Source: Mixta sp. Marseille-Q2659 (GTDB lineage Bacteria > Pseudomonadota > Gammaproteobacteria > Enterobacterales > Enterobacteriaceae). From it: 64,000 bases of DNA. The notes beneath the pieces were generated by a model. That model saw only the letters and a list, made by a program, of their open reading frames with translations, did no database searches and was not told the origin of the DNA. The translations under genes were made by a program, and so were the position numbers. Below, one piece after another: positions 37,536-47,900 of the stretch; the first letter of the stretch is position 1, and each line of letters starts with the position of its first letter. Location: the NCBI RefSeq assembly GCF_940807255.1, contig NZ_CALNWY010000017.1:1-64000 (forward strand), in the 5' to 3' direction.

Positions 37536-40193
37536 TTATAGCGCTTCGCTACGGCTAACGCGCTGGCCGTCCGGGCTGACGCTACGCACCTGAACCTCAG
37601 CATCTTTGCTTACAGCAGGCTTCTGGCGATCGTCATAGCGCTGCCAGCGCTGTCCGCCGTCAAGCGAGTATTCAATAGCCAGCCCCGGCAGCGCGATATT
37701 CGCTTCCAGTTTGCCAGCGTTAACGCGTGCGCCCGGCACCGGTAAGCGATATGAAATACCGGCTTTATCCAGTTTTGCCAGTTCACGCTGCCCCAGCAAA
37801 TTAGCAAAACGCTGCCAGTCGCGATTTAACGCATCCCGATCGACAAACTGCGTTACGCCGCCCGCATATTCACGACCGGGCTGATAATCCTGCTCCCAGG
37901 CAGCGCGATGCCATGCCCGTTCCGCCACCGTCATCAGGCGTGGATAAATCATGTATTCCATCTGCTCGTCGGTGCGGACGGTTTCGCTCCATAGCTGTGC
38001 CGATAAACCCCAGGCGCCAGGCCAGGCCTTATCGGATCGGGCGATAAACAGGTTGCCGTCACGATCCACAGAGGTTTCTGCATTTTGCGGCAGGTTGTTC
38101 GGGGCGAAGCTGAACATTTTACGCTCGTCGCTAAAACGGGTTCCCCAGTAATAGCCGCGCTCCAGCGGATTCACTTCATACGGGAAATCCATATAGACAT
38201 AGTCCGGGTTGGAGATAACCACGTCGTAACCTTTATTAGCCCAGTCGTTGGCGCTGTCAAAGCCGCCCCAGTAGAGCGTATCCCAGAAATTTACCGAGAC
38301 TTTAGGCGTGGCAAAGGCGGCGGCATTGGCCGCATGTTTTACGCCATCCTGCCAGGCCTGCATGCGCCCAATGCCTTTTTCCTGCACTTTTTGGCTGACG
38401 GCCAGCGCGAATTTACTGGGAAGATGGTCCAGATCTTCCACCTCACCCGCTTTTATCATGGCCTGGCAAGCTGGCGATTTTTCCCATGGTAGATGCTCTT
38501 TGCTTTGATCGAGAATGCCAGTGCCGGGTTTAGGCTGATGAATATCACTATAGCCAGCGCCTAAACGAATATTTTTGGCCTCATCGCCGCCAAAATGCCA
38601 GGTCATTAGCGGTTGTCCCGCTTCGCTATGCATGGTCTGTATTTCACCGATCACCTTATCGACGAAGCGCAGCGAAGAGGAAAGGCAGGGATTGAGATAG
38701 CTGGCGCGATCGTAAAGCTGAACGGAAGTGGTATTAGAGGTATCTTGCGGATCGCGTAGCCGGTATTCCTCCGCTTCCTGCGGCTTGCCTGCTTTCATCA
38801 ATCGTTGATAGCGTGCTTCCATTGAGATAACGGCGGCACGGGCATGAGCGGGCATATCAATTTCCGGGATCACTTCAATATGACGCGCCTGCGCATATTT
38901 TACGATATCGATATAATCCGTCCGGCTGAAAAAACCGCTGCCGTTATTATCGCTGAACGGCCCCGAGCCCAACTGCGGCAGCAGGCATTGCTGCTCAGTT
39001 AAATCGTGACAGCGACGGCTCCCCACCTCGGTTAACTCCGGCAGGCCGGGAATTTCAATACGCCAGCCCTCATCATCGCTCAGGTGAAAATGGAACTTAT
39101 TCATTTTCCAGGCTACCATTTGATCTAACATGCGCAGGACAGCCTGTTTGCTGTGAAAGTTGCGGGCAACATCCAGAAATGCACCGCGGTAAGCAAAGCG
39201 CGGCGCATCTTCAGCATTCAGCGTAGCAATAACCGGTTTTCCCTCCGCAGGCAGCAGTGAGGCGACCGACATCAACCCGTAAAACAGTCCGGCCCGATCG
39301 TAACCGGTAATAGTGATTTTATGCGGGCTTATCGCAAGTTGATAAGCGCCGCTAACGGCCCGATCGCCGTTAAATTTCGTCTGGTCGATAGTAGTATGCA
39401 GCGGGACGCCCGCCCGATTTTCCGTAACGCCCAGCAGAGCGAAACGCGCTTTGGCTACTTGTGCCTCATTATTTTTCATCGCCTGCAGGTCAAAGGCGAT
39501 GCCGTGACTTAGATCGAGATCGTCTTTATGAATGGTCAGCTGTAATGGCGTTGGCGTGATTTGTCCGCGCAACCTTTCTGCTGCTAACGGAGCCGTATCA
39601 CTGTTTTTAGCAAAGCGGCTGGCGGGCTGCATCAGAATGTTTTTATCCTCTGCGGTGCGCCTCCAGTTATCGTTAAAAGGCGCGACAAACTGCGTTAAAT
39701 CTTCCGTATCGGTGCTGGCAATAATGCGCGGCTCGGCCTGTTCTGCTGTGACATACCAGCGCGGCATCACGTCGGTAATAAATAGCTGCCAGTATTCATT
39801 GATCAGCGGGATCTCGATAGATTCCCCCGCGCCGATGCCGGTAAATTTATCCGTCGGCTCCAGCCGGGTGAGATCGCCGGTAATGTGAGTGAGGCGGAAA
39901 CGATCGTCATCGATCTTGAGCGTGGCGTGAACGTTGCTCATATAAATCGCCCAGTTACGGCTGGTTAACGCCGGGCCGTTGTTGGTCAAGGTAATAATGG
40001 CACGGTTACAGGAGGCCCAGTCGGCTCCCAACGCCGCACAGTCCGTGCCGTGCAGCGCCGCCTAGTTATCGGTAACCTGATAGCGCACGCCAAACTGACT
40101 TATCTGATCAACCACCTGCTGCGCCTGCATTGCAGAGCAGTTGCCTCCCATGAGCGCTGTAAGAATCAGCGTTGCCAGCGGTAGATTTTTCAT
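37536..40193 (-). pseudogene. chb: Chitobiase (GH20 beta-N-acetylhexosaminidase) with internal amber stop
   Basis: The full frame runs from ATG 40193 to TAA 37536 (886 codons). It starts with a signal-like MKNLPLATLILTALMGGNCSA and is interrupted at codon 44 by TAG (40064-40062), where Serratia chitobiase has an Arg in the otherwise matching DN-R-A...DCAALGADWASC context. After the stop the frame is intact: a carbohydrate-binding domain, a GH20b domain, the catalytic barrel with HFHLSDDEGWRIEI and the catalytic pair in WHFGGDEAKN, and a C-terminal Ig-like domain. It would cleave chitobiose to GlcNAc in the periplasm or outside the cell. A restart after the TAG (for example TTG 40031) would lack the signal peptide. 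It lies 113 bp after chiP. It is a pseudogene, a suppressed stop or a base error. Confidence 0.85.
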
Positions 40194-40306
40194 GATTTCC
40201 CCTTAGTAGGTTATTGCCGCTTCCCTGCTCTCGCTTCGCCTGACCTGATTAACCTTAGCGATAACAGGTATGGCTGCTTCCGGGACAGCGCGCTATCCCG
40301 GACGGT

Positions 40307-41710
40307 TTAGAAAATGGTGAACGGCGCGATAACAATAAACTTCACATCTTTTTCATCCTGGAAGATATTGCCGAAGCCGCCGCCGAAGCTGGGAATGTCG
40401 CTGTGATTGTCGTAACGCGTGAAATGGAGTTTGAATAAGGTATCTTTTGCCCTGCCCTGCTGGACGGTATAAAGCAGGTCAAGATTCCAGGCGGATTCCC
40501 TGATGCGCTGCTGCTGATCCCATTGCGGATTGCTGCTGGGTTTGGCATCCCAGCCCCAGGCGTAGGAGGTACCTACCGTCCAGCCAGCCAGATCCCAGCC
40601 GCTCAGCTCATACATTACACCGGCAAACAGCGCCTTCTCGCCGTTAGCATTCCAGTCAGAGCGCGCATCCCACCAAATATCCAGACGACCGTTCGAACTG
40701 GCGTAAGAAGGCGTCATGCGCTGTAAGAAGAATCCCTGGTTGCCTTCCGCTTTGACCCAGGTTCCTTCGAGACGAAAATCAAAAGGCCCGTGGGTATAGC
40801 CAAACGTCAGCGCCTGAAGCCAGGCCAGACCGTCATAAACATCATTGTTGTTGGCAGGGCCCCCGCTTTCACGATCGTGCGCACCGTAAAATTGGTAGCT
40901 GGTGCGTAAATCGTTATCGCCCAGCGGCATCGTCCAGGAGGCTTTGGCAAAATATTGATCCATATAGTCAGCGGCCTGGCCCCAGGAAGCTTCGAGGATT
41001 AGCTGGTTTTTAAAGTCATAGCGGGCGCCGATAGCATGCAGCCAGGGAATGCCGGTTTTGCCGTCGGCCTTACGAAATTGATACATATGTCGATACCAGG
41101 GCGCTTTGTAGCGATCGCTCCAGATATAAGAGATATCAAGCGCGCCCGCTTCAGCAAAGTCCTGCTGCATACCGACTTCCACCGCGCGATAGGTGCCGGG
41201 TAAAAAGCTCCAGTGCGGCGTCAGCAACGTCTGTCCCTGCGGCTGAAGATAGCCAGCGCGTAGCCAGTAATCGGTCACTTTCATTTTTAATGCTGCTTTA
41301 TACAGGCTGGCGCCGCTGCGATCGCCGCCCCACTCTTCATCCCAACGATTACTGGCTTTACTGAAACCAATTTCATTAGGTGCCGCCGGACCGCTATTAC
41401 TCATTTCCAGTGCGCCAAATACCGCCACATCCAGACCAATAAAATCCGCCGCGTAGCCAGAGCTAAAATCGAGACTGCTATTAATTGTGGCATGATGCAA
41501 ATTAGCCTGATATTGCCCATACTTTTCGCTGGCGGGCTCCAGATCTTTCCGATCGCGTTGACGCTGCCAGTAATAAAAACCTCCTTTTAAGGTGGAATCA
41601 TTTATAAAACCAGCGGATTGAGCAGGCGGAATGATAATAAAACCAGAAATTACCGTTATCAAAGAAACTGTGCAGCAAACGGCCTTACGCTTACCGGTTA
41701 AGGTGCGCAT
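40307..41710 (-). CDS. chiP: Chitoporin ChiP (OprD family)
   Basis: ChiP (467 residues) is an outer-membrane channel for chitooligosaccharides. I use ATG 41710 ([20 protein letters not shown]), preceded by AAGGAATTTATC; the longer in-frame start is upstream of that site. A signal peptide ends near AQSA (29-32), and the body shows the alternating aromatic/polar pattern of a beta-barrel, ending in Phe (APFTIF). E. coli has the lipoprotein gene chiQ next; here a chitobiase gene takes its place. A ChiX pairing site and a NagC-like operator lie upstream. Confidence 0.95.
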   Translation of the reverse strand: MRTLTGKRKAVCCTVSLITVISGFIIIPPAQSAGFINDSTLKGGFYYWQRQRDRKDLEPASEKYGQYQANLHHATINSSLDFSSGYAADFIGLDVAVFGALEMSNSGPAAPNEIGFSKASNRWDEEWGGDRSGASLYKAALKMKVTDYWLRAGYLQPQGQTLLTPHWSFLPGTYRAVEVGMQQDFAEAGALDISYIWSDRYKAPWYRHMYQFRKADGKTGIPWLHAIGARYDFKNQLILEASWGQAADYMDQYFAKASWTMPLGDNDLRTSYQFYGAHDRESGGPANNNDVYDGLAWLQALTFGYTHGPFDFRLEGTWVKAEGNQGFFLQRMTPSYASSNGRLDIWWDARSDWNANGEKALFAGVMYELSGWDLAGWTVGTSYAWGWDAKPSSNPQWDQQQRIRESAWNLDLLYTVQQGRAKDTLFKLHFTRYDNHSDIPSFGGGFGNIFQDEKDVKFIVIAPFTIF

Positions 41711-41713
41711 GAT

Positions 41714-41728
41714 AAATTCCTTTTTGAC
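41714..41728 (-). promoter_or_regulatory. Predicted ChiX sRNA pairing site over the chiP ribosome-binding site
   Basis: The minus strand reads GTCAAAAAGGAATTT immediately before the chiP start. The reverse complement of the ChiX seed as I remember it from E. coli is GTCAAAGAGGAATTT, a match at 14 of 15 positions. The site contains the AAGGA Shine-Dalgarno sequence, so pairing would block translation. The chiX gene itself is not in the window. Confidence 0.6.
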
Positions 41729-41785
41729 AAAAAATAAAAAATTAGAATAAGAACAACAAGGAGATAAACCGGGTAACAGCACAAG

Positions 41786-41810
41786 AATATTTTTCGCGTA
41801 GCGAATTATC
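41786..41810. promoter_or_regulatory. Candidate NagC operator of chiP
   Basis: A palindrome TTCGC-GTA-GCGAA (41793-41805) has A/T-rich flanks (aatattt on one side, ttatcaa on the other), which is the layout of NagC/Mlc operators. NagC control of chiP is known in E. coli. Confidence 0.5.
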
Positions 41811-42023
41811 AATAAGTACAGGCAGGTAATTTATTATTTTATGACCGGGGGCACATAAAAAGAGAGAGGGATTAACAAATAAATAAATTCTAAACCATCC
41901 AGATATAAATATGATCGCGCTAATCTTTTTATTGAGTAAAAAACAAAAACAATAAAGTTAATTAGTGAATTAAGTGAATCTAATTACTCGTTTTAATAAT
42001 GAGGAAACACAAAAGTTATTTTT

Positions 42024-42057
42024 ATTTCCGGGGCGAACACGTAGGCGCCCCGGAAAT
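42024..42057. repeat. 12-bp perfect inverted repeat after mtr
   Basis: ATTTCCGGGGCG (42024-42035) and CGCCCCGGAAAT (42046-42057) face each other with a 10-bp spacer, 5 bp past the mtr stop. The minus strand is followed by AAAAATAAC rather than T, so it is not a classical intrinsic terminator. It may act with Rho or as an mRNA 3'-end stabiliser. Confidence 0.6.
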
Positions 42058-42062
42058 GTTAT

Positions 42063-43313
42063 TTAACGCGCATAAACCGGCAGCAGATCAGCATAGCTGA
42101 GCAGAGAAACCACAATATTCAACGCTGCAAACAGCAAGACCAGCAGAATCGGAAACAGGCCCCCTTTTAACCGCCATCCCTGCGCATCGGGAAAACGCTG
42201 TCTGGCGCGCGCGACCAACAGCGCTGGCGTAATAACGGCCCAGACTGTGGCAGCCAGACCGGCGTAACCAATAGCGATCAGAAAGCCATTGGGCCAGATA
42301 AGCGCGGCGGAAAGTGGAATAAAGAATGTGATAAAGGTCGTTTTTAATCTTCCGGTGCCGCTGTTATCAAGCTTTAGCAAATCAGCCAGGTAATCGAACA
42401 GGCCCAGCGTCACGCCCAGGAAAGAACTGGCAACGGCAAAGGTGGAAAAAATAGTAAGCAGAACGCTAAGCGAGGCGTTTTGTAACAGGTTGCCTAAGGC
42501 ATCCACCAGTGCGTCAATATTGCCGCCGCGTTGGGCAATGGCGATAAAGTCCCCACGGGGAATATTGCCCATGGTGCCGATAATCCATACCAGATAGATC
42601 GCCAGCGCCGCCAGGGTTCCCAGCAGCAAACAGCGCGCAACCTTTTTGCCATCGCGCTGGTAATAGCCAATTAGCCCGGAAATATTCCCATGATAACCAA
42701 AGGAAGCCAGGCAAAAGGGAATAACCATCCAGCCATAACGCAAATAATGGCTCTCCGTACCGCCCGTATCAAATAACAAGGCAGGTTTGACGTGACCGAG
42801 CAGTCCACCAAACAGCAGGAAGAAAGTAATGACCTTCGCACCAAGAAAAATTAGCGTTACGCGACTAACAACCGCCGTTCCCAGCCAGACGAACAGCGCG
42901 ACCAGCAGCGTAAAGCCGAGTCCGGCAATACGGGCAGAAACCGGCAGCGACAGCGCGGCAAAAGTATGCTGTAAGATGGCGCCGCTGGCGGAGATATAGG
43001 CATAGGTTAAAATTCCCAGCACAAACGCGATGGAGGCGCCATTCAGCCAGTTCCAGCGACGCCCCAGCAGATCGCGCGTGAGCGTATCGAAGCCGGCGCC
43101 GCCGGGGTAATGCAGGCTGGCTTCAAGAAACATCAGCCCCGACAGCAGCATGCAAAGCCAGGTTAATAACAAAATGGCTGCTGACCAGCTGAACCAGGCG
43201 CCGGACATCACCACCGGCAGAGAAAACATTCCGGCCCCGACAACCGTGCCGGTAATAATTAATGTTCCCCATAACACCGAGGGAAGTTTGCTGGCGGAAA
43301 CCGCTGTTTCCAT
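42063..43313 (-). CDS. mtr: Tryptophan-specific permease Mtr
   Basis: This 416-residue protein is a HAAAP-family proton symporter with eleven or so membrane helices. It resembles E. coli Mtr most closely ([16 protein letters not shown] near 27-42, [60 protein letters not shown]). TnaB or TyrP are less likely because the matches are to Mtr and a TrpR-like operator lies upstream. In E. coli mtr is elsewhere on the chromosome, so this placement is a lineage difference. Confidence 0.88.
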   Translation of the reverse strand: METAVSASKLPSVLWGTLIITGTVVGAGMFSLPVVMSGAWFSWSAAILLLTWLCMLLSGLMFLEASLHYPGGAGFDTLTRDLLGRRWNWLNGASIAFVLGILTYAYISASGAILQHTFAALSLPVSARIAGLGFTLLVALFVWLGTAVVSRVTLIFLGAKVITFFLLFGGLLGHVKPALLFDTGGTESHYLRYGWMVIPFCLASFGYHGNISGLIGYYQRDGKKVARCLLLGTLAALAIYLVWIIGTMGNIPRGDFIAIAQRGGNIDALVDALGNLLQNASLSVLLTIFSTFAVASSFLGVTLGLFDYLADLLKLDNSGTGRLKTTFITFFIPLSAALIWPNGFLIAIGYAGLAATVWAVITPALLVARARQRFPDAQGWRLKGGLFPILLVLLFAALNIVVSLLSYADLLPVYAR

Positions 43314-43405
43314 AACGCGTCCTTAGAATGATATATGTACATTTTATGTTCAAATGGCGCACTATTCGGCAGAGCGCCTGATAAGGCAGATATTCTACCT
43401 CAGAA

Positions 43406-43425
43406 TGAACTCATGAACTAGTACA
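43406..43425. promoter_or_regulatory. Candidate TrpR operator of mtr
   Basis: TGAACTCATGAACTAGTACA matches the E. coli mtr trp operator as I recall it (TGTACTCGTGTACTGGTACA) at 16 of 20 positions. Its right half AACTAGTAC equals the TrpR consensus half-site. It lies 93 bp upstream of mtr. I did not find a clear TyrR box. Confidence 0.6.
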
Positions 43426-43495
43426 CAACTACTGAGCGGTAAGCATTTGCATCTCGTCAGGCTGCTGTTATCAGGAAAATCGCCTGGGTGGGCTG

Positions 43496-43616
43496 GAAAT
43501 AACTCAACAGCAAGTATGGGTTTATTCAGTAAGTAACGGATTTAGAAAAAAGAATGGAAGCCGAGAAAAATAGCTAAACAGCAAACACAGGTTTATTCAG
43601 TAATGATCGGCTTTAG
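43496..43616. repeat. Pair of ~50-bp imperfect direct repeats, 71 bp apart
   Basis: The blocks at about 43496-43545 and 43567-43616 share AAATA.CT.AACAGCAA and GGTTTATTCAGTAA..., then CGG.TTTAG. The core GGTTTATTCAGTAA is identical in both. They lie between the mtr promoter region and the glnS terminator. Origin and role are unknown. Confidence 0.6.
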
Positions 43617-43669
43617 CAGAAAAATGTGGGGATTACTGAAAGGCTGTCTGGTGAATAACCGCAGACGAT

Positions 43670-43701
43670 AAAAAAGGCGACTCGCTGAGCCGCCTTTTTT
43701 C
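43670..43701 (-). terminator. Terminator of glnS
   Basis: On the minus strand a GGCGGCTC/GAGTCGCC stem with one internal mismatch and a 3-nt loop is followed by TTTTTT, a dozen bases after the glnS stop. An opposite T-run makes it potentially bidirectional. Confidence 0.85.
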
Positions 43702-43712
43702 ATCATTGTGGC

Positions 43713-45380
43713 TTACTCGCCGCTTTTAGCCCAGGTGTCGCGCAGGCCAACGGTACGGTTAAAGACCAGATGCTGCGGGCTGGAGTAAACGCTGTCGGCG
43801 CAGAAGTAACCTTCGCGTTCAAACTGGTAAGGCGAAGTCGCTTCCGCCTGTTTCAGGCCCGGCTCGACAAAGCCTTGTTTGATCACCAGTGATTCCGGGT
43901 TGATGGTCGCCAGGAAATCCTCTGCCGCGCCCGGATTCGGCACGCTAAACAGACGGTCATAAAGACGGAACTCCGCCGGAACCGCATGCTCGGCGGAAAC
44001 CCAGTGAATTACGCCTTTTACCTTGCGTCCGTCAGCCGGATCTTTGCTCAGCGTATCCACGTCGCAGGTACAGAAAATGCAGGTAATGTTGCCTGCTTCA
44101 TCTTTTGCCACGCGCTCAGCACGGATCACATAGGCGTTACGCAGACGAACCTCTTTACCCAGCACCAGACGTTTGTACTGTTTATTCGCTTCTTCGCGGA
44201 AATCGGCGCGATCGATCCAGATCTCGCGGCTGAACGGCACGGAACGCGTCCCCATTTCCGGCTTGTTCGGATGGTTCGGCATGCTGATCATCTCTTCATG
44301 ACCGGCAGGCAGGTTTTCAATCACGATTTTCAGCGGATCGAGAACGGCCATCGCACGCGGTGCGTTTTCGTTCAGGTCGTCACGAATACAGGATTCCAGC
44401 GCGGCCATTTCCACGATGTTATCCTGCTTGGTTACACCAATGCGGCGGCAGAAATCGCGAATAGAAGCGGCGGTATAACCACGGCGGCGCAGACCGGAAA
44501 CGGTCAGCATGCGCGGATCGTCCCATCCTTCCACTACTTTCTCGGTTACCAGCAGGTTCAGCTTACGCTTGGACATGATGGCGTACTCAAGATTCAGACG
44601 AGAAAACTCGTACTGACGCGGATGCACAGGAATGGAGATGTTATCCAGTACCCAGTCGTAAAGGCGGCGGTTATCCTGGAACTCCAGCGTACAAAGCGAA
44701 TGGGTAATCCCTTCCAGCGCATCGGAAATGCAGTGGGTAAAATCGTACATCGGATAGATGCACCACTTATTGCCGGTCTGATGATGCTCGGCAAATTTAA
44801 CGCGGTACAGTACCGGATCGCGCATAACGATAAAGTTGGATGCCATGTCGATTTTCGCGCGCAGGCAGGCAGCGCCTTCGGCAAATTCGCCGTTACGCAT
44901 TTTCTCAAACAGCGCCAGGTTCTCTTCCACGCTGCGATCGCGATAAGGGCTGTTTTTGCCCGGCGAGGTCAGCGTGCCGCGATATTCGCGAATCTGCTCC
45001 GGCGACAGCTCATCAACATAGGCCAGGCCTTTATTGATCAGTTCGATGGCGTACTGATAGAGCTGGTCAAAGTAGTTAGAGGAGTAACGAACTTCACCAC
45101 TCCACTGGAAGCCCAGCCATTGCACGTCACGCTTGATGGATTCGACATATTCAATGTCTTCTTTTGCCGGGTTGGTATCGTCAAAACGCAGGTTGCATTC
45201 GCCCTGGTAATCTTGTGCGATGCCGAAATTCAGGCAGATCGATTTTGCGTGTCCAATATGCAGATAGCCGTTTGGCTCCGGTGGAAAACGGGTATGCACA
45301 CTGCTGTGCTTACCGCTCGCCAAATCTTCGTCAATGATCTGACGAATAAAATTAGTTGGGCGGGCTTCAGCCTCACTCAT
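43713..45380 (-). CDS. glnS: Glutaminyl-tRNA synthetase
   Basis: GlnS (555 residues from ATG 45380) charges tRNA-Gln, including the four tRNA-Gln genes at 53.5-54.0 kb. The class I signatures are [15 protein letters not shown] (HIGH) and IMSKRKLN (KMSKS-like), with the C-terminal anticodon-binding beta-barrels complete. A start 23 codons upstream is in frame but not conserved. It has its own promoter region and terminator. Confidence 0.98.
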   Translation of the reverse strand: MSEAEARPTNFIRQIIDEDLASGKHSSVHTRFPPEPNGYLHIGHAKSICLNFGIAQDYQGECNLRFDDTNPAKEDIEYVESIKRDVQWLGFQWSGEVRYSSNYFDQLYQYAIELINKGLAYVDELSPEQIREYRGTLTSPGKNSPYRDRSVEENLALFEKMRNGEFAEGAACLRAKIDMASNFIVMRDPVLYRVKFAEHHQTGNKWCIYPMYDFTHCISDALEGITHSLCTLEFQDNRRLYDWVLDNISIPVHPRQYEFSRLNLEYAIMSKRKLNLLVTEKVVEGWDDPRMLTVSGLRRRGYTAASIRDFCRRIGVTKQDNIVEMAALESCIRDDLNENAPRAMAVLDPLKIVIENLPAGHEEMISMPNHPNKPEMGTRSVPFSREIWIDRADFREEANKQYKRLVLGKEVRLRNAYVIRAERVAKDEAGNITCIFCTCDVDTLSKDPADGRKVKGVIHWVSAEHAVPAEFRLYDRLFSVPNPGAAEDFLATINPESLVIKQGFVEPGLKQAEATSPYQFEREGYFCADSVYSSPQHLVFNRTVGLRDTWAKSGE

Positions 45381-45484
45381 CACTGTATCCTCAACACGAA
45401 ATGTCTGGTCGTTATAACCACGAAATGACGGATATGATCCACAAAGCACGCAAGGGAAACAACCGTTTGTTAGTTGTGAGGCAG

Positions 45485-45510
45485 AAAAAAGGCAGGAATC
45501 GCTTCCTGCC
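45485..45510 (-). terminator. Terminator of nagE
   Basis: A perfect 8-bp stem GGCAGGAA/TTCCTGCC with a 4-nt loop is followed by TTTTTT on the minus strand, 26 bp after the nagE stop. Confidence 0.93.
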
Positions 45511-45535
45511 TGGAGAGGTTTAACGCAAAGGGACG

Positions 45536-47569
45536 TTATTTGCGGATTTCGTACAGTTTGCTTTCGCCTGCAACCACCGTGCCCGTTGCCAGTAATGTCA
45601 CACCGGTAAAATCATCGATATTGCTGACCACTACCGGACTGATCATCGAGCGGGCATTGGCGTTCAAAAAGTCGAGATCCATTTCCAGCACCGGCTGGCC
45701 CGCGCTGACGGTCGCCCCCTCTTCCACCAGCCGCGAGAAACCTTTACCACCCAGCGCAACGGTATCCAGTCCCATATGCACGACGATCTCTACGCCGTCC
45801 GCCGTTTCCAGACAGAAGGCGTGGTTGGTATTAAAGATTTTTACCAGCGTACCGGCAACAGGTGCGACTACCGTCTTACCGGTCGGTTTAATCGCTACAC
45901 CATCGCCTACCGCTTTGCTGGCAAAGGCTTCATCCGGCACCTGCTCAATCGGGACGATTTCACCGCTGACCGGCGACAGCAACGTGGCAAAGACCACCTG
46001 AGAAGCTGACGGCACAGCGTTACTGACGGGCGCTACGGCGGGGGCCGGCGCAGCGACAGAGGATGCCGCAACCGGTCCTTTTGCCAGCACGTTTTTCATG
46101 GCCGATGCGATCGATTCTGCCCGTGTACCGATGATAATCTGCACACTCTGTTTGTTAAGACGAATGACGCCGGATGCGCCCAGGCGTTTGGCCAGACTCT
46201 CGTTCAGCATATCACTGTCTTTAACGTTCAGGCGCAGGCGGGTGATACAGGCATCAATGTGCGTCAGATTGTCCGAGCCGCCTACCGCGCTGATATAACG
46301 GCGCGCCAGCGATTCAGTTTCCGATTCGCCCTGTACGTTATGTTCGACATTCACGTCATAGCCATCGCTTTCATCACCGGAGACCGACAGCTCACGGCCC
46401 GGCGTCATCAGGTTGAATCTTTTGATGGTAAAACGGAACACCAGATAATAGAGCGCGAAGAACACCAGACCCTGCGGGATCAGCATATACCAGTGTGTGG
46501 CCAGCGGGTTACGCGACTGAAGCGCCATATCTACCAGACCTGCGCTGAAGCCGAAGCCGGAAATCCACTGCATGCTGGCGGAGATATAGACGGAAATACC
46601 GGTCAGCACCGCGTGGATAAAGTAAAGCACCGGTGCGACGAACATAAAGGAGAACTCTAACGGTTCGGTAATGCCGGTAAAAAATGCTGCAAACGCCGCC
46701 GCAATCATGATGCCGCCCACTTTCGCGCGGTTTTCCGGTCGTGCGCACTGATAGATAGCCAGCGCCGCGCCCGGCAGACCAAACATCATAATCGGGAAGA
46801 AGCCCGCCTGATATTGTCCGGTTACGCCTACAGTCGCTTTGCCGCTAAGGATGGACTGCGCGCCGCCGAGGAAGTTAGGAATATCGTTAATGCCAGCCAC
46901 GTCGAACCAGAAAACCGAGTTCAGCGCATGATGCAGGCCAACCGGAATCAGCAGACGGTTAAAGAAGGCGTAAACGCCTGCGCCGACGGAACCCAGTTTC
47001 TGAATATGCTCGCCGAAGTTAACCAGCGCGTTAAAAATAACCGGCCAGACATACATCAGGATGAAGGCGATCAGAATCATCAGGAAGGAGACCAGGATTG
47101 GCACCAGCCTGCGTCCGCTAAAGAAGGAGAGTGCTTTCGGCAGCTCGATATGGCTAAAGCGGTTATAGACCTCGGCCGAGAGAATACCGACCAGGATGCC
47201 GACAAACTGGTTATCGATTTTGCCAAACGCAGCCGGAACCTGCTCCAGCGGAATTTTTTGAATCATGGCGACTGCCGCTGGCGAACAGAGCGTGGTCACG
47301 ACCAAAAAACCGACGAAGCCGGAAAGCGCTGCGGCGCCGTCTTTATCTTTCGACATGCCGTAAGCAATACCGACGGCAAACAGCGCCGGCATATGTTCAA
47401 TAATGGCACCGCCTGATTTAATCAATAACGCCGCCAGTGCATTGCCCGCTCCCCAACTATCTGGATCGAGCCAGTAACCGACGCCCATTAAGATCGCGGC
47501 TGCGGGTAGCGTTGCCACAGGCACCATTAGCGCCCGGCCTACCTTTTGCAAATAACTGAGAATATTCAC
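45536..47569 (-). CDS. nagE: N-acetylglucosamine-specific PTS enzyme IICBA
   Basis: NagE (677 residues) imports and phosphorylates GlcNAc. IIC membrane domain: residues 1 to about 385. IIB: phospho-Cys in [18 protein letters not shown] at about 420. IIA: phospho-His in [19 protein letters not shown] near 600, joined by an Ala/Pro/Val linker. All three domains are intact. It is somewhat longer than the 648-residue E. coli protein, mainly around the linkers. It is divergent from nagB and shares NagC operators with it. Confidence 0.97.
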   Translation of the reverse strand: MNILSYLQKVGRALMVPVATLPAAAILMGVGYWLDPDSWGAGNALAALLIKSGGAIIEHMPALFAVGIAYGMSKDKDGAAALSGFVGFLVVTTLCSPAAVAMIQKIPLEQVPAAFGKIDNQFVGILVGILSAEVYNRFSHIELPKALSFFSGRRLVPILVSFLMILIAFILMYVWPVIFNALVNFGEHIQKLGSVGAGVYAFFNRLLIPVGLHHALNSVFWFDVAGINDIPNFLGGAQSILSGKATVGVTGQYQAGFFPIMMFGLPGAALAIYQCARPENRAKVGGIMIAAAFAAFFTGITEPLEFSFMFVAPVLYFIHAVLTGISVYISASMQWISGFGFSAGLVDMALQSRNPLATHWYMLIPQGLVFFALYYLVFRFTIKRFNLMTPGRELSVSGDESDGYDVNVEHNVQGESETESLARRYISAVGGSDNLTHIDACITRLRLNVKDSDMLNESLAKRLGASGVIRLNKQSVQIIIGTRAESIASAMKNVLAKGPVAASSVAAPAPAVAPVSNAVPSASQVVFATLLSPVSGEIVPIEQVPDEAFASKAVGDGVAIKPTGKTVVAPVAGTLVKIFNTNHAFCLETADGVEIVVHMGLDTVALGGKGFSRLVEEGATVSAGQPVLEMDLDFLNANARSMISPVVVSNIDDFTGVTLLATGTVVAGESKLYEIRK

Positions 47570-47677
47570 TCATTTCCCCCTGTGAGAATCAAAAAGGCGT
47601 CTGAAGCTGTTACTTTTATTATCACATTCCTCAGATAACCTGACGAAAGTACAGCATGCGCAGCAGTGTAAAAAGAA

Positions 47678-47700
47678 TTTAATTCGCTTCGCAAATTAAA
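47678..47700. promoter_or_regulatory. NagC operator on the nagE side
   Basis: A near-perfect palindrome with arms TTTAATTCGC and GCAAATTAAA around TTC is centred at 47689. The CG-centred core with A/T-rich arms fits NagC. Confidence 0.7.
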
Positions 47701-47711
47701 AGCGTTCTGTA

Positions 47712-47727
47712 TGTGACTTTTGTCACC
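47712..47727. promoter_or_regulatory. CRP site between nagE and nagB
   Basis: TGTGACTTTTGTCACC keeps both GTGA and TCAC half-sites with a 6-bp spacer. CRP activates the nag promoters in E. coli. Confidence 0.75.
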
Positions 47728-47773
47728 TAAAACTTATTTGGGCCTAACGTGACGCTGGCTATCTGTTTTGACT

Positions 47774-47792
47774 TATTTTATGATCCAAAATA
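47774..47792. promoter_or_regulatory. NagC operator on the nagB side
   Basis: TATTTTATGATCCAAAATA is a palindrome with TATTTT/AAAATA arms centred at 47783. It lies 94 bp from the nagE-side operator, about nine helical turns. Confidence 0.65.
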
Positions 47793-47900
47793 TGCGGACG
47801 GTGATGCTTCTGCTGTCAGAGCCACTAGGCCAAACTACGCTTAGCTATGCGGCTAATCCCGTCCATTACCGGTTTGAATACTGCTTAAACGAGGTAAAAA

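Larger units (their letters stand above)
41711..42062 (-). promoter_or_regulatory. chiP leader and promoter region
   Basis: This 352-bp gap between chiP and mtr holds no gene. It is AT-rich and includes the ChiX pairing site at the chiP ribosome-binding site, a NagC-like palindrome about 90 bp upstream of the chiP start, and an inverted repeat just past the mtr stop. Confidence 0.6.
43314..43712. other. mtr-glnS intergenic region
   Basis: This 399-bp gap holds the mtr control region (TrpR-like operator about 95 bp upstream of the start), a pair of imperfect direct repeats of about 50 bp, and the glnS terminator. I see no gene in it. Confidence 0.6.
47570..47900. promoter_or_regulatory. Divergent nagE/nagB control region
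   Basis: This 331-bp gap carries two NagC-like palindromes whose centres are about 94 bp apart and a CRP-like site between them. That is the E. coli arrangement, in which NagC loops the DNA and GlcNAc-6-phosphate releases it. No gene lies in the gap. Confidence 0.8.
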
